Made by a program: the position numbers and the translations under genes
Shown here: positions 50,719-61,785 of the stretch, in pieces
Layout: every line of letters starts with the position of its first letter
How positions within the stretch are numbered: the stretch's first letter is position 1
Notes under the pieces: generated by a model
Databases searched by the model: none
What the model saw: only the letters and a program-made list of their open reading frames with translations
Told to the model about the DNA's origin: nothing
From: Candidatus Bathyarchaeota archaeon
Lineage (GTDB): Archaea > Thermoproteota > Bathyarchaeia > 40CM-2-53-6
Direction of reading: 5' to 3'
Length of the DNA stretch: 64,000 nt
NCBI GenBank assembly: GCA_005888735.1
Contig: VBBN01000034.1
Location: forward strand, 29,292-93,291

Positions 50719-51521
50719 CTAGTTCATCAGGGGACGGACCCCTGTCCCTATGTCTGCAAACATTATGTCGCGAGTTTTCTGATAGCCCAGTTTTTCGAGG
50801 ATTCTCAACGAGGGTTTGTTTCTAGATTCGACGTAAGCAATGGCCCTTTGTGATCTCTTGAGAGCTTCTATCGTTAACGCAGAAGTAACTGTTGTACCTA
50901 GCCCGAGCCCCCTGTAGCGTGGGTGTGTGTAGAGTCCCCCGAGCATCCATCCATGCCGGCTTTCGATGTAGGTGCCTGCAACACATACGATCTTTCCGTT
51001 TACGAAGATACCATAGACTGTTTGACTGCTCAGCCACTTTTCATAATTTGCTAACTTCTCGAACCAGCGGTTTGGCGGGGATAGAAGTCCAAGAGTTTCT
51101 CGGCCTCGGTAGACGGGATTTTGACCGGTTCATATTCTGAGCTGACTGATGAGATCGGGCTGTCTGTGAGGCTTAGCTCATTCTCAAGACAGCTCCATAT
51201 TGATCTGTATCTTTCCGCCACAATGTTGTATCTGGCTGGCGAGACGAGTATCGCAAATTTTTTCCATGATAAGACATCCATCAATTTTGAACCTATTTCT
51301 TCTGATTCTGCTTCTAGTATTGCCATTGGATGAGAGAGGCCGCTGTACTGCAGCAAGTAGCCTAGCATTCTGTTTCCCTCGAAACAGGAGTATAGTTTCG
51401 TGTTATCTGGATCCCGGGTCAAGTTCCAAATCGCGTATAGATTCTTAACTGGATCTCTCTCCAGCTCTCTGAGTAGTTTTGATCTTCCGACCTCGGCTGA
51501 CTCTAAGAGTTTGATTGTCAA
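50719..51521 (-). pseudogene. GNAT family N-acetyltransferase, frameshifted
   Basis: ...EAEKLLDFYPRQ | RWFEKLANYEKWLSSQTVYGIFVNGKIVCVAGTYIESRHGWMLGGLYTHPRYRGLGLGTTVTSALTIEAL; one missing A near 51071 restores frame. Confidence 0.75.
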
Positions 51522-51595
51522 TCACATCGCCTGCGACGACCCGGTTTTTCTCCTGGGTGATAGCAAGCGCATTACAACCGGAATTGAATGATGAT

Positions 51596-53221
51596 TCAGG
51601 ACGTCTCGTTGGGCGGGGTCGTTTTCGTCGTCGCTATTATCTTCGATATCCTGGCCTTGTCCATCTCCACGTCTTCCCAGATCGACGTGTAGCCGAGAAT
51701 CTCCAGTACTTTGCCCTCTTCCTCCTTTACCCCTGAGGCCTCGATTATCCCTAGAGCATCTGCTAGCCTCTCGACACCTCTCAGATTCTCGTCGATCTGG
51801 TTGAGCTTGGCCTTTGAGATTAGAAGATCACCGACTCTCACATACCCTTCGGGTTTAAAGTCCCGTAAGGCCATCCTTAGCGACGCCACCGCAACACCTT
51901 TCTCATCAGCAACCTCTTTAATGCTGACCACGTCCCCATTCAGCGCGATTGCCCCTCCTCTGTTGAGTTTGTCGGCCTGCTCCCTTACGATTGAAGCCTC
52001 CCTCTCCTTCAGATGCTCGATTATCGGTTTCATCGGCACGTCCTTCTTGTAGTATATCACCAGCGCTCTTCCCTTGAGCCTCTCGAGCTTGGAGCAGGCC
52101 AAACCCTCGTCGGCCGCGATGATCATATCTATCCCGGCGGCAATCGAGTTGAGCTTGTTTATCTTCCTCTCAAGATACTCGGGAGTCCAGAAACCGACCA
52201 CCTCAAGGTAGACCTTCACGCCATCCTTCTCGAAGCAAAAGTCCGGGATCAGCACGTGGGTGCCTGCGATGAGAGGCTCAGGCTCCCTCCTTAGTACCCA
52301 TCCTGTACCATGGGAGAGGAACGACCTGGAAAACCTCTCCTCTGTGCTGCTGTCGTACGGCTGGCCGGCCTGCGGCTGTTTCGCATTCTGACCAACTGTG
52401 TCGTCGACTCTTCCGACATTCGTGATGAGACCCTTCAGTTCTTCGCTATCGGCTTCGAAACTGTACACTTTTCCTCCCTTGCTTCTGGCGAGAATCTCTG
52501 CCTTGATCGCCCACGAATCTGACAATATTATTTGAGGGAGGAGCTTTGCTATCGATGTCCCATATCTCTCTGTCATCTTGAAGAGGGAGAAGGGGCCGTC
52601 GAGTGAGACCTTGAACTGGCCCTCTTCCCTGTCAATGGAGTAGATTAGACCCAGCCACTTCACGTTCCTGAAGATGTTCTTCCAGTTGCCGGATGCGGAG
52701 AACTCGACCCTGAGCGACTTGAAGAGTAGAGTCTGCGCTAGGGAGAGGTTGTAGTACTTGAGAAGCGTATCGGGGCCGGGGAACGGCTTGAAATCCCTCA
52801 GTATCAGTTCGTCCTCGATATCGCTGAAGAGTGTCCTCTCTAGTGCTTCAGAAGAGACGCCTAATTCGGTAGAGACCCTTTGAAGCACCGTGTTCTTCTC
52901 CCCTGGGCTTGACGCCCTGGTCCTGCTAGCCTCTCTGAATACGGTTCTTCTGGCCTCGACAGGGTTCAGCGCATTCTCGGCCTCAAAGGTCGATCTCCTA
53001 TCGAGAAGGATTGAGAGTCCTCTGACCAGCTTGAAGTCGTGTCCGTCGTTCTCTGCTTCCTTTAGGTTCTCTAGGAGTTCGCCTTTCCTTTTTCCCACTC
53101 CATCTCTATAGGTGCCCGTTATCCTCTCCGCCAGGGCCAAGCTGCCAGTATCGAGAGCTACGTAGAGTGGGCGTATCCTTCCTTTGGAAATTCTTGCCCG
53201 GAGCAGGTTTGACGGGAGCAT
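51596..53221 (-). CDS. bax1: Bax1 (DUF790) nuclease, XPB partner
   Basis: MLPSNLLRARISKGRIRPLYVALDTGSLALAERI...; PDFCFEKDGVKVYLEVVGFWTPEYLERKINKL. Confidence 0.9.
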   Translation of the reverse strand: MLPSNLLRARISKGRIRPLYVALDTGSLALAERITGTYRDGVGKRKGELLENLKEAENDGHDFKLVRGLSILLDRRSTFEAENALNPVEARRTVFREASRTRASSPGEKNTVLQRVSTELGVSSEALERTLFSDIEDELILRDFKPFPGPDTLLKYYNLSLAQTLLFKSLRVEFSASGNWKNIFRNVKWLGLIYSIDREEGQFKVSLDGPFSLFKMTERYGTSIAKLLPQIILSDSWAIKAEILARSKGGKVYSFEADSEELKGLITNVGRVDDTVGQNAKQPQAGQPYDSSTEERFSRSFLSHGTGWVLRREPEPLIAGTHVLIPDFCFEKDGVKVYLEVVGFWTPEYLERKINKLNSIAAGIDMIIAADEGLACSKLERLKGRALVIYYKKDVPMKPIIEHLKEREASIVREQADKLNRGGAIALNGDVVSIKEVADEKGVAVASLRMALRDFKPEGYVRVGDLLISKAKLNQIDENLRGVERLADALGIIEASGVKEEEGKVLEILGYTSIWEDVEMDKARISKIIATTKTTPPNETS

Positions 53222-53243
53222 CTCTTATCGCATCATCATTTTC

Positions 53244-54716
53244 CTACGCGACCACTACTTCTTCACCCTCGTCGTAAAAATCCTCTTTGTCCTTGCCGAA
53301 TTCATCTCTGACTTCCAGCCGTCCAGCCTTCCTCCTCTCCTCCCTCTGGCCGCGATCATGTTTCCTGTTCCGCGTCCTTCTGCTGCTCGTCCTAGTCTCG
53401 GAAGTCTCCCTCGATACGAGCTCTATCAGCCTCGCCTGCCCCTTTCCTTCGCTCTTCCTCAGGAGTCTGCCAAGGCGCTGGATGAACTCCCTCGAGCTGC
53501 CTGTCCCGCTCACGATGACCCCGAGAGAGGCCTCGGGCACATCGATCCCCTCGTCGAGCACCTTCGAGGTCACAATGGCCCTATAGCTCCCCTCCCGGAA
53601 GCCCTTCAGCACTTCGAACCTCTCCTCCTTTCCAGTGGTGTGGGTTATGAACGGGAGGAGAAACCGCCTCGATATCCTGTACACGAGGTCGTTGTGCTGG
53701 GTGAAGATCAATACTCTGTCGTCGGGATTCGAGTGGAGTATCTCCTCGAGCTTGTCCAGCTTCGCTTCGGAGTTGAACGCGACGGACATTGCCCTGTTCC
53801 TCGCCAGGAGAGCCTGCCTCGCCAACGGATCCCTCGAGCTCCTCATAATGAACCTCCGGAACGCGATAGGGGAGTTGAGCCATATCCTGTTCTCCTCCAA
53901 ATACTGCGTGAACACGCTGTAGTTCTTCTCGTACTCCGCCTTCTCCTCCTGCGTGAGCTCGACGTTCACCTTCTCGAGCCGAAAGGCAGAGAGATATCTT
54001 CCAGCAAGGTCTTCAGGCTTGAGCCTGTAGACCACGCCCCCGATTAGTCTCGGAAGCTCGAGGTGGAGCATGTCCTCCCTCTCGTAGGTCGCGGTCAGCC
54101 CCATCCTGTACGGAGCAGTGAACATCTCCGCTATCTGCCTGAAGCTCTCACCTGGAAGATGGTGCACCTCATCGAAGATGAGGAGGCTGAACCTGTTGCC
54201 GAGCTCTCCGGCCCTTATGTACGCGGATTCATAGGTGCAAATCGTAACGGCCTTGACACTGTTCTCTCCACCGCCGTACACCCCGACCTCGATGCCGAGT
54301 TCCTCCTGTACCCTCTTCCTCCACTGCTCCAGCAGGTCCAGCGTCGGAACGATTACAACGGCAGGCAGGTTCACAAGCTCGATTGCCTTCATGGCAATCA
54401 CCGTCTTTCCTGCACCGGTTGGCAGGACTATCACCCCGCGTCTTCCTGCCTTGTCCCACGCGCCGAGCGCCCTCTTCTGGTACCCCCTCATGGTTACGGT
54501 TCTGCATTTCATCAGGTCGGGATAGGGAGGCAGGTCCTGAACAGTGTCCTTGACTGTCGAGAGGTCGCTCTTGTTCAGAAACTCGACTATCTCCCCGTAG
54601 TATAGGCCCTGTGCTCTGAATGCCCGCACCCTATCGTCCCAAGTCGAGTAGGGAACCTTGGCATCGCTCTTTATCAGAATGGTTCCCTTGTTGAAGAAAA
54701 GGTAGGTGGGTTGCAT
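53244..54716 (-). CDS. xpb: XPB-like SF2 helicase
   Basis: RGYQKRALGAWDKAGRRGVIVLPTGAGKTVIAMKAIE; LLIFDEVHHLPGESF; RVLIFTQHNDLVYRISRRF; QRLGRLLRKSEGK. Confidence 0.93.
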   Translation of the reverse strand: MQPTYLFFNKGTILIKSDAKVPYSTWDDRVRAFRAQGLYYGEIVEFLNKSDLSTVKDTVQDLPPYPDLMKCRTVTMRGYQKRALGAWDKAGRRGVIVLPTGAGKTVIAMKAIELVNLPAVVIVPTLDLLEQWRKRVQEELGIEVGVYGGGENSVKAVTICTYESAYIRAGELGNRFSLLIFDEVHHLPGESFRQIAEMFTAPYRMGLTATYEREDMLHLELPRLIGGVVYRLKPEDLAGRYLSAFRLEKVNVELTQEEKAEYEKNYSVFTQYLEENRIWLNSPIAFRRFIMRSSRDPLARQALLARNRAMSVAFNSEAKLDKLEEILHSNPDDRVLIFTQHNDLVYRISRRFLLPFITHTTGKEERFEVLKGFREGSYRAIVTSKVLDEGIDVPEASLGVIVSGTGSSREFIQRLGRLLRKSEGKGQARLIELVSRETSETRTSSRRTRNRKHDRGQREERRKAGRLEVRDEFGKDKEDFYDEGEEVVVA

Positions 54717-54887
54717 CGCACTTCAGTGGTTAGCGTTGCGAACGCCGGTCAAAATCTCCCTATTAAATAGAAGAGGCATGTGAAACTGAGTGTCGGACAG
54801 CGTTCACCACTAGATTAGAGGTGCGATTCACACGTGAAGATTCTTGGAATAGTATAGGCTTGCGTAAGGACGCGCCGGTTTGAATCG

Positions 54888-55010
54888 ATGCTAGGCCTCT
54901 TCCGGGATGTAATGGGACTGAGCGTTGTTCACGTGGAGGACCAGTTCGTCGTATTACACACTGCCAACGGGGATACTGTCGAAGTGTTCGGAGAGAAGAG
55001 AGGCGAGACC
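54888..55010 (+). pseudogene. VOC/glyoxalase N-terminal-half fragment
   Basis: LFRDVMGLSVVHVEDQFVVLHTANGDTVEVFGE then unrelated sequence. Confidence 0.5.
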
Positions 55011-55998
55011 CATTTTTTCCAGAAGTTTATCATGCGACAATACCCTTCGAGCTGTCTTCTTGATCTGCTGATTACTGCCTGTAAACTGAGGCAAAATAGA
55101 TTAACACTTGCTTTCGAGTGGTTGATTCACTAGGTGAAGACAATTCGATGTCGTGGACCGATAGAGCGTTGCAGGTGGGCGGTGTGGTGTGCGTCTCCTC
55201 GATTATCGTCTCGACTCAACTATGGAATCGGTGCATAGGATGAAAATGCACCCACGAGGCGCGAGAGCATTGTCGACTTTCGAAGGCACCTCGAAGCCGT
55301 CTCCATACGAGGTGGAAACGTCGGAAGCCAGGTTACCTCCAATCTAGAAGGAAATGGTCGAGGTCCCTATTTTTCCATAGTCCTCCCGGACCAGTTAGGG
55401 GCAAGAGGTATCACACTGATCTGAGCGCAGTAGTGGACAAATTAACGACACGGGGACGGTGCGCCCGCCAGAATTGATCCAATAATCGAATTGACTTGTG
55501 CATTGTGCGTGTTACAAGCTAAATGCATTGAATTCTGTTACGCGAGCTTTGGTCACGTTAAGCCAAGTCGGAAGCTCGCCCACTCAAGCGTTGGAGAAAC
55601 TAGCCTGCACACTCTTGGCCTACCAGCAAAGAAACGAAGAGACCCAGCAAGGTTCCTACGGAAAAGGCTAAACTCAGAAGCAGCTAGTGGGAAACGTCCA
55701 ACCGGCAAGGCAATCGTTCAGGAAACAATTCCCATACCGGAAACACCGCCAATCGAATCCTGAAAGAGCGCAGAAAAATGGTCTTGAGAACCAAAGGCCT
55801 ATTCATGTCCTATTAGAGGCTCCTGACCCAACTCAGCACTCCCGATAGAAAGAGACCTGGTCTCAGTCCCAAGAAATTCATAGGTTGAGGTCGTTTCCGG
55901 AGCGGGGTGGACTCGCGCACCAGTTTACCTCTGCAAGAACCAAACGTATCATATAGAGCACTTCTCCGAAAAGACTCTCTATCCGAGAGGGATCGAAT

Positions 55999-57258
55999 GT
56001 GGCACTACAGTCTGACCCGGTGCTCCAAGCAATCGTAGCTGTTAGCATACTCCTGCTGGGAGCCAAACTTCTCGCGGAGCTATTCGCAAGGTTTCACCTT
56101 CCCATAGTTCTAGGAGAACTAAGCGCCGGCATTGTACTGGGGCCTCTCTATTTTGGTGGGCTCGTGCAGATCCAGCCCAATCTTGTCGAGGTCAATGACG
56201 TGGTTCTCGCGTTCGCTCAGATTGGCGGGATTGTAATTCTCTTCATTGCTGGTCTGGGAATGCCTTTTCGCGACTTTGTCAAGGGAGGCGCGGCCTCGTT
56301 TACCACCGGAACCTTGGGAGTCGTGCTTCCATTCTTCGGAGGGCTCCTATTATTCGCCGCGCTCGGTTTTGACGCAGCCACCAGCCTGATGGTTGCGGCG
56401 GCTCTGACAGCCACGAGCATCGCCATATCCATCGAGTCACTCCGCGAAGTGGGAAGGCTGAACAGTCCAGAAGGAAAGCTGGTAATTGGAGCTGCGGTTG
56501 TCGACGACGTTCTTGCGATAGCTGTGCTAAGTGTTGTCGTCTCTGTGATAACTAACGGTCAGGGCTCAATCAGCTTCCTAAGTGTGGCCTCCGTGATCGG
56601 CGAAGTCCTTCTCTTGTTCGGCATCCTGCTAGGGATTTCAGTCCTCGTTGAGCCACGCCTGACCCAGGCCCGGATTTGGAAAGCCCCGGGCAGTATTGAG
56701 ACCGTGGTCACCGCCTTCTTCTTCGGCATGGCAGCTCTGGCAGCCGCCATCGGCCTCTCACCAATCGTCGGGGCCTTCGCCGCAGGAATGGGCCTAGCAG
56801 GAGCAAATATTGCAGCACGCATGCGAGAGTACGTGGAGAAGCTCGAGCTCATATTCAGACCACTGTTCTTCGCTGTCATCGGAGCCAAAGTCAACTTGGC
56901 CGGGGTCACCCCGACAGTTGCCTTAATCGGCGTCGGCCTCATCGCAGTGGCCGTAGTCACCAAGTTTGTCGGTTGCGGATTTCCCGCCTCTCTGTTCCTC
57001 AAGAGCAGCATCAGCGGGCGGATAGTGGGAATCGCCATGATCTCCCGTGGCGAGGTTGGGCTAATCGTCGCTGGACTAGCAACCGCCTCAGGAGTAATCT
57101 CACCCGCCATCTACTCTATGATCGTCTTGATGGTAGTCGTCACCACAATCCTGTCGCCCATCTGGCTCAAACGAGCCACCGCTGTGCCTGCGAGTCTTCA
57201 TAGCTTTCCTCCGCGGGAGCATTTGGGCGAGGCGGGTGGGCCAACCAACAAGAAGTAA
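55999..57258 (+). CDS. CPA2-type cation:proton antiporter
   Basis: LLLGAKLLAELFARFHLPIVLGELSAGIVLGPLYFGG, ALTATSIAISIESLREVG, ISRGEVGLIVAGLA. Confidence 0.92.
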   Translation: MALQSDPVLQAIVAVSILLLGAKLLAELFARFHLPIVLGELSAGIVLGPLYFGGLVQIQPNLVEVNDVVLAFAQIGGIVILFIAGLGMPFRDFVKGGAASFTTGTLGVVLPFFGGLLLFAALGFDAATSLMVAAALTATSIAISIESLREVGRLNSPEGKLVIGAAVVDDVLAIAVLSVVVSVITNGQGSISFLSVASVIGEVLLLFGILLGISVLVEPRLTQARIWKAPGSIETVVTAFFFGMAALAAAIGLSPIVGAFAAGMGLAGANIAARMREYVEKLELIFRPLFFAVIGAKVNLAGVTPTVALIGVGLIAVAVVTKFVGCGFPASLFLKSSISGRIVGIAMISRGEVGLIVAGLATASGVISPAIYSMIVLMVVVTTILSPIWLKRATAVPASLHSFPPREHLGEAGGPTNKK

Positions 57259-57493
57259 GAATTGTTTCGCTTCACTATCTTAGGCGATAGGCCTCTTGAG
57301 GTTTCCTCTTGCAGTATCGTCTTGCAGCATCCTCGGTCATTTGCATTTCCCGCATAGTGGTGCGGGGGGTGGGATTCGCGCACCTCGCGATTCCAGATTT
57401 TGGACCAACATTCCCCTGGCAGTCGAGACGCCTTAGAAGGGAACCGGACTCAGGTTCAGCTCCTACCTGGGTAGCATCTGGAAGAGCCCGATA

Positions 57494-57517
57494 GGAGTCC
57501 GACTCTCCCCGGACTCC
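57494..57517 (+). other. Perfect 8-bp stem hairpin GGAGTCCG-ACTCTCCC-CGGACTCC
   Basis: Seen directly in intergenic DNA. Confidence 0.4.
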
Positions 57518-57629
57518 CGTTGAGCTCTCACCACTTTATCCGGAAAACGCTCTTTTTCCCTCAAGGAGACTCCAGAACCATTGCGCGCAGTTCTCCTCTG
57601 AACATGCATAAGGTATCATTCGGCTTATT

Positions 57630-58340
57630 TTGACCGACTATGGTCTTAGCAAGACTATTCTCGACGGCGAGTGGGCTCTCCGGATGTCAGATGATCAGGG
57701 AATCGTGAACCTCACCAGCGAACTATGTCGCCAGCTAGGTATAGCGCGTCTTAAGCCCAGCGACGTGATCTGGGTGGAGAGGCATCCGGCTGCGTCCCCA
57801 TATGTGAGAGCAATGATGCCTCCGGACATTCCCGTTTTCCAGCGTGGACACATCTGTTTGGCCAGCAGTGTTAGGGAAAAGCTGGAGGCAGAGGACTGGA
57901 GACCTATCATAGCATCTTCACTAATATTTACCTATCAACTAGGCGCGGAAAAGATGAGTTCGAACCTGCGCTGGACACTGGGCTGCCTAGCCTATCTGGG
58001 CGGATTCGCCATAGTTGGGAAAGTGATTGGAGGATTCTTCTCTTCCCTAACCGCTCTTTTTCTCGCGGTGGTTCCCCTTTTACCTGTGGGACTGGTTTAT
58101 GCTCTCCGCGTGGGAAAAACCGTCTACAGGCGGATGCTGAGGGCAGACTTGAGGACAGCAGAACTCATCGGAAGAGAGAGACTAATTTCGACGTTGAAGA
58201 AGATCGACAATATGCACCTTCCTGATGTTGAGAGGAACAACGATTTGCGCGCGAAGCGTAGCCTCCGTTCATACGGTCCGAGTCTTCCCGAGCGAATTGA
58301 CAACCTTCTCTCTGGAAGGGCTGAGCTCAACCCACCTTGA
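57630..58340 (+). CDS. M48-like membrane protein lacking HExxH
   Basis: LASSVREKLEAEDWRPIIASSLIFTYQL where M48 enzymes have LAHELGH; TMs; RMLRADLRTAELIGRERLISTLKKID...LRSYGPSLPERIDNLL resembles the M48 C-terminal ADR...HPs..RI. Confidence 0.55.
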   Translation: MTDYGLSKTILDGEWALRMSDDQGIVNLTSELCRQLGIARLKPSDVIWVERHPAASPYVRAMMPPDIPVFQRGHICLASSVREKLEAEDWRPIIASSLIFTYQLGAEKMSSNLRWTLGCLAYLGGFAIVGKVIGGFFSSLTALFLAVVPLLPVGLVYALRVGKTVYRRMLRADLRTAELIGRERLISTLKKIDNMHLPDVERNNDLRAKRSLRSYGPSLPERIDNLLSGRAELNPP

Positions 58341-58618
58341 ACTGCTGACGTTGAAGAAAGCCAATCCATGACAACAGGTATTCCTGCACAACTTCCACCA
58401 CTTGAAAAGAGTCCGCCTTCATAGTTGATTCTAACGCCATAACTGACTCCAGATTTCAGATAGAGTTGATATTGGTACTGGAAAGAGGCACTAGACTGTG
58501 TGACTGCCGAGCTTAGCGACTGTCCATCCTGACCATCAAAGAAAATTGTTGTGGGGCTTCCTCCGTATTTGTTGATGTCTCCGTGAACGAGCGTGACTCT
58601 CGTCAGACTTTGAAGCAA
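58340..58618 (-). pseudogene. C-terminal fragment of a secreted beta-rich protein
   Basis: LTRVTLVHGDINKYGGSPTTIFFDGQDGQSLSSAVTQSSASFQYQYQLYLKSGVSYGVRINYEGG... Confidence 0.35.
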
Positions 58619-58869
58619 GTGAAGCTGGTTCTGGACTTTGTTTATAGGCTCGGACTAGTACCGATTTTGCGTGGAGAGCGCCAACTATGAGAAGGGTGGC
58701 TTGAGTGGGAAAGGAGGATACTAGGAAGCGTAGGCAGCCGGCGCGTAATGCTCACAGCAGACGGGCCCGCCGCGGGAGACGATTCCAAAGAGACAAGCAT
58801 AGCGGTCGTCCACCCAATGACTAATGCGAGGGCAGCGGAGGAAGGCCGTTTGATGATGACGTCTGGAAT

Positions 58870-59335
58870 TTGGAGCGAGGGCTGAGGATGAGGAAGGGCA
58901 GGGGAGTATCAGGACCTCACATGCTGCTCAAGATTATAGAGGATTCGAAGATTCCTCTCGGAGAGGAAGAGACTAGGCTGCAATCAATTAAGGGCAAAGT
59001 GGAGCGGGACGCGCAATTGTCGAGGGACGATGAGGATTTCCTCGCCAGACTGGCTGAGAGAGCGAACGAGTGGCAGAGGGGAACGAAGAGCTCAGAGGCC
59101 ACTGAAACTGCAGACACGATGTCCGGATGAGAATGGAGAGCTGGAGAACCAGGAAATGAGCTCGGAGGATGTCGAGGCGAACAGTGGAGAGGATGATGAG
59201 GTCGATGAGGATGAAGAGCTGGAGGAGACTGAGGACGAGTCGGCGGAGCATGTTTCAGAGCAGATAACGGAGAAAGAGGAAGATTCGGAACATGGAAAAG
59301 AGAAACCCCCGAAACGCGCCAAGACGACAGGCTGA
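58870..59335 (+). CDS. Helical protein with very acidic C-terminal tail, possibly split by a 1-nt frameshift
   Basis: Frame 1 ...EATETADTMSG* and frame 2 ENGELENQEMSSEDVEANSGEDDEVDEDEELEETEDESAEHVSEQITEKEEDSEHGKEKPPKRAKTTG meet at ~59128. Confidence 0.35.
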
Positions 59336-59418
59336 GAGATTCGCTGACGCCGCGACTAGATAGCAAGCCGTGTAGATGGGCTTGTTAATGGATTGCACCG
59401 ACCGCCACAAACCCCCTG

Positions 59419-59688
59419 ATGCTCAGCGTCATTGCAGAGAAGAAATGCAAATGCCCTACAATCCTTGTGTCCTCAACAAATAAGAGACTTGAACCATATG
59501 CGATAATTGTTCATTACGAATCCATCGACGTGACTAGGGTCACACTAATCTTCCACTCAATACCAAACGGGGGAACAAGACTCACCCTTCACCAAGAAGG
59601 CTACTCCAAAAACTCGGAAACGAAAAAGACAAGAGACGAACATATAGAAGGCTTCAGGAAGTCTAACCAAGCAAGGATTACAAACTAA
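59419..59688 (+). pseudogene. SRPBCC/AHSA1 C-terminal fragment
   Basis: VTLIFHSIPNGGTRLTLHQEGYSKNSETKKTRDEHIEGFRKS. Confidence 0.45.
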
Positions 59689-60509
59689 ACCCTAGGAAAA
59701 CACTTCTCGCCTTCCCAGAAAATGGGATCTTCGGGAGCAGCACTGGCCAAAGAAGTTCACAGAACCCACCAACCAGCATCGCATGGTAATCTTAGGGTTG
59801 TCTTTCTCGTCTTGCCGTATTGTGATATGGTCTTTTTCAGAACGTAACTTTTTGGGCCGTAACCGTAAGTTCTGAGCCATAGCTTGACAATATGTCTGCA
59901 CCTCCGACAGCGTACCCTCTCTGCTTGGACCAGCTTCCTCTTCCATACTTCTCTGGTGGCGTTCCAACTTGCCTGGCTGGCCAATTTTAGCTGCCTGCTT
60001 CGGTTATAGTATTCTGTCCAATAGTTGAGTCAGCCTTCGTCTGTGACGGGAGAAGACTTTCCGTGCTCTACGGGATGGTGGCCAGCCATTCTATCTCAAA
60101 GTCCAATCCCTGGAGACATCTCTATCACCCTTTCCGTAACTGCAGTCTTTGTGAAAAACACCAGCTGAGAAGAGTTAACCGCATCCCAAATCATGCCTCT
60201 CTCGAGGACGGTAGTAGTTCAAATGTTAATTGGGACAATTCACGAATGGCAGAAGATACCGGCAAACGCCGGTACCTTGGCGAAACAGCCAAAGAAGACG
60301 CAATCGGAGGGACAGAGGGTTTGAAGCGAAGAAACTTGGTAAGATCGTCCCTCTTACATTCCTCTGTCTGCTCTATGACCGCGTTTTGAGCTACTCCAAC
60401 ATGGATCGCTTCGAGCCCCAGCACCACTCTTGGAAAACTCTACCAAGGCCAAAGACGGACACACAAAGAAACTATATAGGCCCGCATTCAAAACCATGAA
60501 TGTTTAGCC

Positions 60510-61013
60510 ATGCCCAAGAAGAAAGAACCTGCAACGGTCGTTAAAAAGACAAAGCCTGCGCTTGCTGTTAAGGAACCTCCGTCGAGTTGGAGCCCTTCAG
60601 TCGACAAGTTGTTGGACACAATGAGCCTAATTCCCTGGGACCCCTTCAGGGGATTCGAATGGCCAATTGAATATGAACTGCCAACGCGAATACCTTACGT
60701 TGATGTTATCGACTCTGACAGCGAATATGTCGTGAAAGCAGAGCTTCCAGGGTTGAAGAAGGAAACTCTGAATATTCAAGTTGGAACGAACGAGTTGTCG
60801 TTGTCTGCTGACTCTGACATGGAGAAGGAAGAGAAGGGAAAAACCTATTTGCATAGGGAAAGAGCTTTCTCTACATTCCGCCGAAACTTCGGCTTTGCCG
60901 AAAGCATAGATACAGAAAAAGTGTCAGCAAGTATGACTGAAGGTATTCTCGAAATAAAACTTCCCAAGCTTGAGCGCAGGTCTGAAAGGAAGACCAGAAG
61001 AATAACATTGTGA
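60510..61013 (+). CDS. hsp20: Hsp20 small heat-shock protein
   Basis: IPYVDVIDSDSEYVVKAELPGLKKETLNIQVGTNELSLSADS...ASMTEGILEIKLPKLE. Confidence 0.95.
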   Translation: MPKKKEPATVVKKTKPALAVKEPPSSWSPSVDKLLDTMSLIPWDPFRGFEWPIEYELPTRIPYVDVIDSDSEYVVKAELPGLKKETLNIQVGTNELSLSADSDMEKEEKGKTYLHRERAFSTFRRNFGFAESIDTEKVSASMTEGILEIKLPKLERRSERKTRRITL

Positions 61014-61785
61014 AGGCATCGCAAGAAGCCAGAGTTTCTCCATTTCCAGATTCCGGTCTTGAGACAACGACTTTGAATATGCCTTCGGCATCGAATGATG
61101 CAACCTGCTAATACCGGGCTCAGCGTCTTTAATCCTCTCGAAAAAGGGGACTTCATCAGCACGGCCAGTCTTGGTTCTCTTCCTTCAAGGCTGTCCATGC
61201 GAACCCGGCGGGTCCGCCACCCTTAGCGTGAATTTGTTCCGCTTCTCCAAAGCATCCGATTAACTAAAATTGCACACCTATGTTCGACTCTGTTCTTCGG
61301 GCGAAAGAGGACGACACGTAAGGAATGGCAGAAAAAGAGGAAAAAGATGGCCGGCAAGGAAGGACTGAGGAAAGGCAGGATTCGCTAATCAACGACCGAG
61401 ACTCTCTGACTCCTTCTCAAGGGACAGTACTCTATTCGGACTTGACCGGGGCCGCGAACCAGGAGACCAAACTTCGGACCCTCTTTTATAGCAACGCGCA
61501 TATGGACGCTATGTTGTTGGACTCCGAGATACTATGCAGCAGTCGTCCTTGATCATAGGGATGAGTCAACGCAATGAAAAATAAGACGGGTACGCTAACA
61601 TGCACTTTCAGAAACTCAACCCAGCGGGTCCGCCCAAGTGTCCAGAAAAAAGTCCTTGGGTAACCGCGCTCTCGAATCCAACGGTTGTTAGACTCATTGT
61701 TATCGTAAAGTTACGGTTTGCGAGTCTTCGTCTATTTCGGATACTAAAAACTTGGGGAAGGTCTACGAAGCTATATTTCGGATTG

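Noticed and set aside
57410-57520. tRNA-like segment (GACTCAGGTTCAGCTCCTACC...) upstream of the 8-bp hairpin
   Set aside because: T-loop lacks the invariant A58 and no cloverleaf could be drawn.
59692-59984. Possible zinc-finger/transposase fragment (RCRRCRHIVKLWLRTYGYG)
   Set aside because: Too short, no recognizable catalytic motif, overlapping ORFs equally plausible.
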